Shown: piece after piece, positions 26,701-35,010 of the stretch | Position numbering within the stretch: position 1 is the first letter of the stretch | How the letters are laid out: every line of letters begins with the position of its first letter | DNA from: Candidatus Nitrotoga sp. M5 | Lineage (GTDB): Bacteria > Pseudomonadota > Gammaproteobacteria > Burkholderiales > Gallionellaceae | Direction: 5' to 3' | Length of the DNA: 64,000 nt | Assembly (NCBI RefSeq): GCF_927904885.1 | Contig: NZ_CAKMNW010000067.1 | Coordinates: 113,766 to 177,765 of the forward strand | The notes under the pieces: model-generated | Told to the model about the DNA's origin: nothing | Seen by the model: the letters and a program-made list of their open reading frames with translations, nothing else | Database searches by the model: none | Made by a program: the position numbers and the translations under genes

Positions 26701-28926
26701 GGGTGTCACCGCGCTGCCCCGTTCTTTAAGCAGGACCTCTCCGACAGCGGTGAAGCGCCCGTCCTCCAGCCAATCTTCCAGGTCGAGGGGCAGTCGCCGT
26801 CTCCAGTTAGCATGTTGATCGTCAAGACTGCCCGGCAAGTTAGATTGCTCGGTGATGTCAAGGATATCCTCGGGCTGTACCACCAGTACCTGTGCCTGTG
26901 TTCTCGCCAGATAGGCGTGGATAGCCACCATCAAAGTTGGTGTTATTTCGGGAGTGGCATTTGGATGGACGCTCATACCTGGTGGCAGCAGTCCTTCGCG
27001 CTCCAGAGCAATCAGAATGCGGGCGAGGTCCTGCGCGCGTTCTACCACCAACTTGTCATGCTGGTCGTCCGAGGAAAAAAGTTGCAGGGAACTACGGGTG
27101 TCGAGGTCGCTACCTTTCCAGAAGCCGCTAATGGTTGGCAAATCATGAGTGCTGACAGACACCAGGGCTTGACGCGAATATTCTGCTGGTGGCTTGAATC
27201 CGCCGTTTTCATTACGTTCAAACAGGAATGGTCGATACGATAGCACGCCGATTTTGTTGAGTCTGGGGCGGAAGCCATCGGGAACGGTGCCAAGATCCTC
27301 GCCTATGACCAAACAGCGGTTACGCTGGCTTTCCAGCGCGATTATGCCGAGAAGATCGTCCAGAGGATAGGCAACGTAGGCACCCTGGGACGGCGACATA
27401 CCGACAGGTACCCAGAACAGGCGCATAAATTGCATAACGTGGTCGATGCGCAGTGCGCCGCAGTGGCGCATGTTGGCGCGCAACACTGCGACGAACGGCG
27501 CATAGGCCGCCTCCCGCATGCGATGCGGCACCAAGGGCAGCAATCCCCAGTTTTGGCCAATACGATTGTAGTCGTCGGGTGGCGCGCCAACATAGGCACC
27601 GATGGCGAAGGCATCCTGCCAGGCCCATACTTCCGACCCACCCGGATTAACACCCACTGCTAGATCTTGATAGAGGCCTATGCCCAACCCACGGCGACTC
27701 GATTGCCGGCCAACGGCGCCAAGCTGTTCATCGGCGAGCCATTGCAGCCAAACAAAGAATTCGATGGCGTCAGCATTCTCGGATGCGAAAGCTGCCACTG
27801 CTGGGGCATGCGGATGGCGGTATTCCTCAGGCCAGGCCGGCCAGCCCCAGACAGTTGGATTTTTGCGCCGAAAGTGTTGCTGCAAGGCTTCAAAACGTGC
27901 GTGGAGTTCTAGCTCTTCGCCCTTTTTTTCGCGAAAGTAGTGAAAAGCACGTGCTCGGTCACTGTTGTTAGCAAGGTGGTGATTTCGGAAGTGGCGGTAA
28001 ACTATATTCAGTACCTCATGCTTGGCCGCAGACACTTCGTCGTAAGCAACAAGTTCACTTGCGCGTAGTCGCCGCAGTCGGCCCTGGAAGAGTTCAGAGG
28101 CAACCAGATTTCGCGCTGCATCGCACTCGGTAAACTCTGGAATTGCTTCTACGTCCAAATACAGAACATTAATGAAGTAGCGGCTGGAAGGGCTGTAAGG
28201 ACTAATACGTGCAGGGTCGTCTGGAAATAGGGCATGCAGGGGGTTAACTCCGATTATTCCCCCTCCGGCTTCCGCCGAAAGATCAACCAGGGTACGCAGA
28301 TCGCCAAAATCTCCTATGCCCCAGTTGCGACGCGAGCGCAGGCCATAGAGCTGAACAGTCGGCCCCCAGACGCGGTTTTCTCCTTGCACCGCTTCAGGTT
28401 GGTAGCAGTTTGGCGGTGTGATGATGAGCGTCATCGACGCTAGATCTTGACCTTCGCATCCCGGTTGATCGACTTCGAAACGATAGTAGCCCGGCGTTAC
28501 CAGTAGCGGCAGATTAAGTTCACCGCGCAGAAAATTTTCGTTGCCCACGCGTTGCTCACCTAGTCGTGGCAGTTCGGTTGGCAGAAATTCGGCTGTGGTT
28601 GACGCGCCGTCTTCCGGTGTCAGTATCCAGCGATGTTGGCAGCCAGCCCTGGTTAAAGGTAATGAGAGTGGCACAGCTGGGGTCGAATCAGCTTGTAACA
28701 CCATGACGGGCGGCAGAGGCCGACGCCATTCCTGTTCATCCAAGTTGTTCAACAGGACAGATGGATCCGCGTCAGCTGGGAAGTGCATAGCGGCCATCAG
28801 GGCGTGGAGCGTGTGCTCTGTGGTTGCATGGCGCGTGCCCCAGATATCGTCGTATTCAGCGGCGATCCCACAGTGTGCGGCAAGTTGCATCAGCGCATCC
28901 GAGGTGTTTGAGGTGAAACGTGTCAT
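23788..28926 (-). CDS. malQ-treY: Fused 4-alpha-glucanotransferase / maltooligosyl trehalose synthase
   Basis: 1712 residues from ATG 28926, which follows AGGAGA at 8 bases and overlaps the treZ stop as ATGA; an upstream TTG is rejected. The N-terminal part (to about residue 735) is amylomaltase (GH77) with nucleophile Asp in LRIDHVMQF (about 494), acid/base Glu in IGEDLGTVP (about 543) and Asp in STHDLPT (about 595). After a short linker near 740-755, a complete GH13 maltooligosyl trehalose synthase begins ([37 protein letters not shown], then [33 protein letters not shown]). MalQ shuffles glucan chains. TreY isomerises the reducing-end linkage to a trehalosyl unit, the substrate of TreZ next door. 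Such fusions are known in some proteobacteria. It is the last gene of the operon. Confidence 0.95.
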   Translation of the reverse strand: [1712 protein letters not shown]

Positions 28927-30758
28927 GAATGGTCTCCTGATTGTAGACTCCAAGCCACTGACCAGGGCGGCATTTGTCCGGCTTTGGTCATGACGTTATC
29001 GAGGTTGCTTGTAGCGAAGATTAACGATCCGACGGTAGGTGCCATTTCGACTACGTCCTCACCAAAATTGGCGGCCAGCGTAAGCAGGCTCCCGTCACCT
29101 AGACGCCAGCGCAGGTTCAGAGCGCGCATAGATAACTGGTTCATTTTCGGATCGCCGTTGCCCATTCCGGCCAAGCGCGGAGTGATCCACTGCCGACGCA
29201 GTGAGAGCAAAGCCCTGTGGAGTTCGAGCACGGCTAGGTGAGGCGCGTTATCGATGGCGGCCCAGTCGAGTACGCAGGCGTTAAAAGTAGCCTCAGCATT
29301 CGGATCAGGAATGCGCTCGCGCGCAGCAGGATCGGAAAACCGGGCGAAACGAGAGAATTCCCGCCGCCGTCCTTCGGTAACGGCTTGGGCCAGTTCGGGG
29401 CCGAAATCGCAAAAGAACAGGAAGGGCTGAGTGGTGGCAAATTCCTCGCCCATGAACAGCAGAGGCGGTTGCGGTGAAAGCAGCAGGATGGCCGTTACAG
29501 CTTCCATCACTACAGGGGAGGCGAGATGACTCAGGCGCTCGCCGAAGGCACGATTTCCGATCTGGTCGTGGTTCTGAAGAAAATTGATAAAAGCAGCAGG
29601 CGGCAGGTGACCACTCGGTTCGCCTCGCAATTTGCCGTGCGCGAAGGCCGAAGCTTCGCCCTGATAGGCGAAACCCTCGGTGAGGCAGCGACCGAGTAGT
29701 CGTGTCGGTTCGGCAGCATAGTCAGAATAATAGCCATCACTTTCACTCGTGGCGAGTACATGGAATACATGATGAATGTCATCGTTCCATTGGGCTGTGG
29801 CATGGCGTATTACATCGGTATCTTCGCGGCCCAGGTAGCGGGCCTGGTTATGCTCGTTTTCAAGCACCATGTGTACGTGGCGGTCACTTCCTCTGACTGA
29901 CATGAAAGCTTCGGCGATTTCCTCGATAATATCCGGTGAACTGTCGTCGCAGATAGCGTGAATGGCATCCAGACGCAGACCGTCGAGATGAAATTCTTCC
30001 AGCCAGTACAGGACATTGTGGACAAAGAAATCACGCACCGCTCGATTATTTTCTCCGTCAAAGTTGATCGCCGCGCCCCACGGGGTGGTATGGCGCGGAT
30101 TAAAGAAATCCGGGGCATAGGCGTGCAGGTAGTTACCCTCAGGGCCGAAGTGATTGTAGACCACGTCCAGCAACACCATCAGCCCACGTTTGTGAGCGGC
30201 GTCGACGAGACGCTTGAAGTCTTCTGGCCGACCATAGGCGGCATCGGGCGCAAAAGGGAGCACGCCATCGTAGCCCCAGTTACGGTGACCAGGAAAATCT
30301 GACACCGGCATAATCTCTAGCGCGGTCACGCCCAGCTCGGCAAGATAGTCGAGCCGTTCGATTACGCCATAGAAACTGCCAGCCGGAGTGAAGCTGCCGA
30401 CATGCAGCTCGTAGATCACTGCCTCTTCCCAGGGGCGGCCGCGCCAGTCACCATCGGACCACTCGAAAGCGGCCGGATTGATAACTTCAGAGGGGCCATG
30501 AATGTCCTCTGGGTTGTAGCGCGAAGCCGGATCGGGTACCAGCAATCCATCAGGTAGTCGAAAGCTATAACGGCTGCCAATATTTGCTGTGGGTACGGTC
30601 AATTCGAACCATCCGGAGTCTGTTGCTACCATAGGAAGTTCCTGCACCTCGTCGAGCTGCAGCACGATAGCCGCGACACCAGGTGCCCAGAGGCGGAAAC
30701 GCACGCCACCGGCGTCAGTCAGATTGGCGCCGAAAGGCATGATGTGACGACGTTTCAT
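28923..30758 (-). CDS. treZ: Malto-oligosyltrehalose trehalohydrolase
   Basis: Hydrolyses the alpha-1,4 bond next to the terminal trehalosyl unit made by TreY, releasing trehalose. 611 residues from ATG 30758 (MKRRHIMPFGANLTDAGGVRFRLWAPGV); this ATG overlaps the glgX stop by four bases, while the longer frame adds an unrelated Arg-rich leader. An N-terminal CBM48-like domain (about 8-95) precedes the GH13 barrel. Its motifs are DVVYNHFGPEGNYL, nucleophile Asp in LDGLRLDAIHAI, Glu in MVLENEHN and the transition-state Asp in FLQNHDQIGNRAFGERL. It sits between glgX and malQ-treY with ATGA overlaps on both sides, so translation is probably coupled. Confidence 0.95.
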   Translation of the reverse strand: MKRRHIMPFGANLTDAGGVRFRLWAPGVAAIVLQLDEVQELPMVATDSGWFELTVPTANIGSRYSFRLPDGLLVPDPASRYNPEDIHGPSEVINPAAFEWSDGDWRGRPWEEAVIYELHVGSFTPAGSFYGVIERLDYLAELGVTALEIMPVSDFPGHRNWGYDGVLPFAPDAAYGRPEDFKRLVDAAHKRGLMVLLDVVYNHFGPEGNYLHAYAPDFFNPRHTTPWGAAINFDGENNRAVRDFFVHNVLYWLEEFHLDGLRLDAIHAICDDSSPDIIEEIAEAFMSVRGSDRHVHMVLENEHNQARYLGREDTDVIRHATAQWNDDIHHVFHVLATSESDGYYSDYAAEPTRLLGRCLTEGFAYQGEASAFAHGKLRGEPSGHLPPAAFINFLQNHDQIGNRAFGERLSHLASPVVMEAVTAILLLSPQPPLLFMGEEFATTQPFLFFCDFGPELAQAVTEGRRREFSRFARFSDPAARERIPDPNAEATFNACVLDWAAIDNAPHLAVLELHRALLSLRRQWITPRLAGMGNGDPKMNQLSMRALNLRWRLGDGSLLTLAANFGEDVVEMAPTVGSLIFATSNLDNVMTKAGQMPPWSVAWSLQSGDHS

Positions 30759-32908
30759 GATCGATTCCGCTGGATCAAGAGAGCGAGTGAGCGGCCTTCG
30801 AGGGGATAGCTCTCGCCGTTCCGAAATTGGTCGCCAGGTTCCATACCTCCGGCAAGGTGGGTATCTAGAATGCACTGCCACTCGCGGTTTTCATTTAATA
30901 CAGGTAGAACAAAAGGTATTGCATCGTGGTAACTGTTGAAGAGCAGAATGAAATTATCGTCGTGGATGGCTTGGCCATGCATGTCATTTTCTTGTATGGC
31001 ATCTCCACCCAGATAAACACCTAGACAGCGTGCGAAGTCGTGTGTCCACTCTGTTTCGCTCATCTCGTGACCATCGGGCTTGAACCAGTGGATGTCCTTG
31101 ACGCCCGAGCCGTGGATGTCGCGTCCCTGGAAAAAGTTGCGACGACGAAATACCGGGTGTTCTCGCCGTAATGCGATGATGCGCTGCACGAAGGCGAGGA
31201 ACTCCTTGTCGGCGTCGGAAATGTCCCAGTTTACCCAGCTGATTTCGTTGTCCTGACAGTAGGCATTGTTATTTCCTTGCTGGGTGCGACCCATTTCGTC
31301 ACCGGCCACCAGCATTGGCACGCCCTGGGAGAAAAACAGGGTTGCCAGCAGATTGCGTTTCTGCTTCGCGCGCAGGGCATTAATGGCTGCATCCTCGGTC
31401 GGACCTTCAACGCCACAGTTCCAGGAATAGTTGTTGTTGGTACCGTCACGGCTTTCTTCGCCGTTGGCCTCGTTGTGCTTGTCGTTGTAGCTCACCAGAT
31501 CGTGCAGGTTGAAACCGTCGTGAGCGCAGATAAAGTTTATGCTGGCGCAGGGTTTGCGCCCGCTATGATCGTAGAAATCGCTGGAGCCGGTTAGGCGTTG
31601 CGCAAAATTCCCGATCAGACCGCCGTCACCTTTCCAGTAAGAGCGCATGGTGTCACGATATTGGTCGTTCCACTCGCCCCAGCCCGTCGGAAAGTTACCT
31701 ACCTGATAGCCGCCTTCGCCCAAATCCCAAGGCTCGGCGATGAGTTTAACCTGGGAAAGTATCGGATCCTGAAGCAGGATATCAAAGAAGGCGCCGAGGC
31801 GGTTGACGTCGTGTAGTTCGCGTGCCAGTGCTGAGGCCAGATCGAAACGGAAGCCATCGACGTGCATCTCCAGTACCCAGTAACGCAGCGAATCCATGAT
31901 GAGCTGAAGCACACGTGGCTGTTGCAGGTTGAGCGTGTTGCCGCAGCCCGTGTAATCCATGTAGTAACGTTTATTTTCGGCGGACAGTCGATAGTAGGAT
32001 GCATTGTCAACACCCCTGAATGAGGTTGTTGACCCAAAATGGTTGCCTTCTGCAGTGTGGTTGTAGACTACGTCAAGGATGACCTCGATACCATTCGAGT
32101 GAAAGGTTTTGACCATGGATTTGAACTCATCCACAACTCCGTCGGGACTGGAGGTGTAGCGACGATCGGGAGCAAAATAACCGATCGAATTATATCCCCA
32201 GTAGTTGGAAAGGTTCCGCTCCAGAAGATGACGGTCGTCAAGAAAGGCGTGTATCGGCATCAGCTCTACCGAAGTAATACCTAGACGCTTGAGATGGTCG
32301 ATTACTGGTTGCGTTGCCAAGCCTGCATAGGTGCCGCGCAAGGACGGCGGGACATCTGGGTGGTTTTTTGTGAAACCGCGCACGTGCAGTTCGTACACGA
32401 CCATATCAGGCCACAGAATATTCGGTGCCTTGTCGTCTTCCCAAGTAAAAGCTGAATCGATAACGCGACACTTTGGCATGTGGCTAGCGTTGTCGCGGCG
32501 ATCAAAGGACAAATCTTCTTGGCGGTGCCCGACCTTGTAACCGAAGTGGGTATCATTCCATCGGAATGTGCCGACGATGTCCTTGGCGTAGGGCTCAAGC
32601 AGAAGCTTGTTGGGATTGAAACGGTGCCCACGCTCCGGGTCATAAGGACCGTGAATGCGATAGCCGTAGAGTTGGCCGGGTCGAACTCCTGGTAGATAAC
32701 AATGCCAAATAAGGTCGGTTCGTTCGCGTAGTTCAATACGCTGGATCTCATGTCGCCCGCTTGTGTCGAACAGACAAAGCTCTACTTTTTCTGCGTTTTC
32801 TGAAAAAATGGAAAAATTGACACCCTCACCATCCCAAGTAGTGCCGCGCGGATAGGGGGTACCAGGCCAGACGGAAGTGGCGGGTAAATCCTTTATTGGT
32901 GAACTCAT
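30755..32908 (-). CDS. glgX: Glycogen debranching enzyme GlgX/TreX type
   Basis: Isoamylase-type hydrolase that removes alpha-1,6 branches, supplying linear chains for MalQ and TreY. 717 residues. An N-terminal CBM48 domain (about 15-115: YPRGTTWDGEGVNFSIFSENAEKVELCLFD) is followed by the GH13_11 barrel. Its motifs are DVVYNHTAEGNHFG, nucleophile Asp in VDGFRFDLASAL, Glu in KLIAEPWDLGEGGYQVG and Asp in CAHDGFNLHDLV. The length and order match both GlgX and the archaeal TreX; next to treZ and treY the trehalose-linked role is favoured. Start ATG 32908, with AGGATAC upstream. It lies 10 bases after glgC. Confidence 0.94.
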   Translation of the reverse strand: MSSPIKDLPATSVWPGTPYPRGTTWDGEGVNFSIFSENAEKVELCLFDTSGRHEIQRIELRERTDLIWHCYLPGVRPGQLYGYRIHGPYDPERGHRFNPNKLLLEPYAKDIVGTFRWNDTHFGYKVGHRQEDLSFDRRDNASHMPKCRVIDSAFTWEDDKAPNILWPDMVVYELHVRGFTKNHPDVPPSLRGTYAGLATQPVIDHLKRLGITSVELMPIHAFLDDRHLLERNLSNYWGYNSIGYFAPDRRYTSSPDGVVDEFKSMVKTFHSNGIEVILDVVYNHTAEGNHFGSTTSFRGVDNASYYRLSAENKRYYMDYTGCGNTLNLQQPRVLQLIMDSLRYWVLEMHVDGFRFDLASALARELHDVNRLGAFFDILLQDPILSQVKLIAEPWDLGEGGYQVGNFPTGWGEWNDQYRDTMRSYWKGDGGLIGNFAQRLTGSSDFYDHSGRKPCASINFICAHDGFNLHDLVSYNDKHNEANGEESRDGTNNNYSWNCGVEGPTEDAAINALRAKQKRNLLATLFFSQGVPMLVAGDEMGRTQQGNNNAYCQDNEISWVNWDISDADKEFLAFVQRIIALRREHPVFRRRNFFQGRDIHGSGVKDIHWFKPDGHEMSETEWTHDFARCLGVYLGGDAIQENDMHGQAIHDDNFILLFNSYHDAIPFVLPVLNENREWQCILDTHLAGGMEPGDQFRNGESYPLEGRSLALLIQRNRS

Positions 32909-32918
32909 AATATGTATC

Positions 32919-34142
32919 CTAAATTTCGTAATTGGTAACGTTAGGCACTTCCCGCCCCTTGGGTATTACAACCACACCACTCTCGCTGACGGTATAGCGG
33001 GCGCGGTCCAAAGCTGCATCGAAGCCGATCTGGCAGTTTCCGGCGATTTCATTGTAGCGGTCAACTATAACGCGCTTGAGGCGCGCGCCACGACGAATGA
33101 TAGTGTAATCCAAGATTATGCAATCCTCGATTTCAACATCCTCTTCTATAATCACTTCGCGGCGCAGTATGGAGTTGTGGACTTTTCCGCCCTTCACCAT
33201 AGAGCCGGCACCTATGGCGATATTCTTAATATCACCGGAGATAATACGAGGCGCCGGTCCCTGGTAATTGCTGGAATTGATGAACCACTGCGGATTGAAT
33301 AAGTTAAAACGTGGTTTTGCGCTCAGTATGTCGAAGTGTGCGGCATAGTAGGCGTCAATTGTGCCGACGTCGCGCCAGTAGGCCTGTTCTTCGTAGCTAG
33401 ATGTGCCAGGGATGATGTTGTCGGCGAAGTTGTAGGCAAGCACCCGGTGGCTATGAATCAGGCGAGGCAGAATATTGCCGCCAAAATCGTGTTCGCCAAG
33501 TTCATGCGCTTCACGCAATGCTTCCAGCAGGACATCGGTGTTAAATAAATAATTTCCCATGGATCCGTAGGCGCGGCTCGGGTCAGAGGGGATGGAGGGT
33601 GGGTTTGTCGGTTTTTCCAGGAATTTTATGATTCGGCCTTCAGCATCTGCTTCAATGATGCCGAAGGCCGAAGCTTCACTCAGCGGTACAGGAATCGCTG
33701 CCACTGACACGTGTGCTGAATGCTGACGGTGAAAATCGACCATTTGCCGCACATCCATGCGATAAATGTGGTCTGCACCAAACACCGCAACCATATCAGG
33801 TGCGTGGCGTTGGATTAAATTTATGTTCTGGAATACAGCGTCTGACGTACCCTGAAACCAATCCTGTCCCTCGCGCATCTGTGGTGGCACGATGGTGACA
33901 AACTGTCCTGGGAAAGCATTAACATGTGCCCATGACTTGTTCACGTGCTCGATCAGCGACTGGCATTTGTACTGTACCATCATGTAGATACTGCGTATCT
34001 CGGAATTTATCATGTTGCTGAGGACGAAATCAGCAATGCGGTAGCGACTGCCGAATGGCACCGCCGGCTTGGATCTTTCCGCCGTGAGTGGATTCAGACG
34101 GGAACCCTGGCCACCGGCCAGTACAATAGCGAGTACTTTCAT
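32919..34142 (-). CDS. glgC: Glucose-1-phosphate adenylyltransferase
   Basis: Makes ADP-glucose from ATP and glucose-1-phosphate, the committed step of bacterial glycogen synthesis. 407 residues. The nucleotidyltransferase core has the GGQGSRLNPLTAERSKPAVPFG motif (about residues 10-31), FGADHIYRMD (about 140) and the glucose-1-P site FLEKP (about 193), and a left-handed beta-helix follows at the C-terminus. Basic residues typical of the fructose-1,6-bisphosphate site lie near the N-terminus. It follows the channel gene by 164 bases, the largest gap in the cluster, so it may have an additional promoter. No glycogen synthase is encoded in the window to use the ADP-glucose. Confidence 0.95.
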   Translation of the reverse strand: MKVLAIVLAGGQGSRLNPLTAERSKPAVPFGSRYRIADFVLSNMINSEIRSIYMMVQYKCQSLIEHVNKSWAHVNAFPGQFVTIVPPQMREGQDWFQGTSDAVFQNINLIQRHAPDMVAVFGADHIYRMDVRQMVDFHRQHSAHVSVAAIPVPLSEASAFGIIEADAEGRIIKFLEKPTNPPSIPSDPSRAYGSMGNYLFNTDVLLEALREAHELGEHDFGGNILPRLIHSHRVLAYNFADNIIPGTSSYEEQAYWRDVGTIDAYYAAHFDILSAKPRFNLFNPQWFINSSNYQGPAPRIISGDIKNIAIGAGSMVKGGKVHNSILRREVIIEEDVEIEDCIILDYTIIRRGARLKRVIVDRYNEIAGNCQIGFDAALDRARYTVSESGVVVIPKGREVPNVTNYEI

Positions 34143-34306
34143 AATTTCTCTCCTTGTTGGTAGTCTGGTTTTTTTAAGCAGGCAGAATAGTGGGATGGGC
34201 AGCCAGTCGCGTCGATCATGAAAAGGGCAGCGCAGTTGTTATTCATGGTCTTGCTGACAGTGCTCTCTGGTTAAAGAAGTTTGTCTCTGCATTTTGATGC
34301 TTGAAC

Positions 34307-34990
34307 TCATGGGGTGTCGTCGCTACGGTCTAGGGGAAACCAACGATTAAGTAACGCTGCCGCATGATTGCGTGCGCCAAGGCCGAAAGCCAGCGCTCCA
34401 GCAAATACAATACCAGCCAGGATGACCAGAAAAGCTTGTTGGATCATACCACCGCTGATATCCAAATGATCGATCGCCAACAAAATAACAAAAGTCAGAA
34501 CAGCGTAGCGCGCAATGCGCCCCAGAAGGTCGCCGTCGTTGATGTCGGCGCCACGACAATAGCTCTGAACAGCCATGCCGATAAAGCGCGTAAAGTAGCT
34601 ACCGAAAATTATAATCAGTAATGCCACCAGTATTTTAGGTATGAACAACAGCAACTTGCCGAGCAGGTCAGTAACCAGCAAAAGTCCAAGACTGTTGAAG
34701 GCGATAATCAGGGACACCAGTATCGCGGTCGCAAATGCAATCCAGCCGACCATCTCGGTCGTGTCTTTTTCTGTGCCACTTTGTTGTAGAAAGCCGTCGA
34801 TTCCGGCGCGCTCAGTTAAAACGCAGAAGTTGAGCGCACGCAGTGCCTTAACGATGCTATAACGAAAAGCTTTGGCGACGAGCCAGCCAACGGCAAGAAC
34901 GCCCAGTGCGATCGCCAGACGAGGCATAAAAGCACCAATTTGATTCAATAGCGCGCGAACAGGTTCCAGCAAAACGTTAATGTTATTCAT
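34307..34990 (-). CDS. Small TM-helix (mechanosensitive-channel-like) membrane protein
   Basis: 227 residues. About five hydrophobic helices: MPRLAIALGVLAVGWLVAKAF (about 23-43), GWIAFATAILVSLIIAFNSLGLLL (about 82-105), LLLFIPKILVALLIIIFGSYF (about 112-133), YAVLTFVILLAID (about 160-172) and a final Gly/Ala-rich helix FLVILAGIVFAGALAFGLGARNHAAALL (about 186-213). This is the conserved TM-helix repeat found in MscS-related proteins, without the cytosolic beta domain of MscS. Function is unproven. Its place 20 bases after treS and ahead of glgC, preceded by AAAGGAGAAAAG, suggests co-expression with osmolyte (trehalose) metabolism. Confidence 0.85.
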   Translation of the reverse strand: MNNINVLLEPVRALLNQIGAFMPRLAIALGVLAVGWLVAKAFRYSIVKALRALNFCVLTERAGIDGFLQQSGTEKDTTEMVGWIAFATAILVSLIIAFNSLGLLLVTDLLGKLLLFIPKILVALLIIIFGSYFTRFIGMAVQSYCRGADINDGDLLGRIARYAVLTFVILLAIDHLDISGGMIQQAFLVILAGIVFAGALAFGLGARNHAAALLNRWFPLDRSDDTP

Positions 34991-35010
34991 AGTAGCTTTT
35001 CTCCTTTGGT

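Noticed and set aside
26566..27243. 225-codon plus-strand frame inside malQ-treY
   Set aside because: Shadow of the GC-rich fusion gene; no independent signals.
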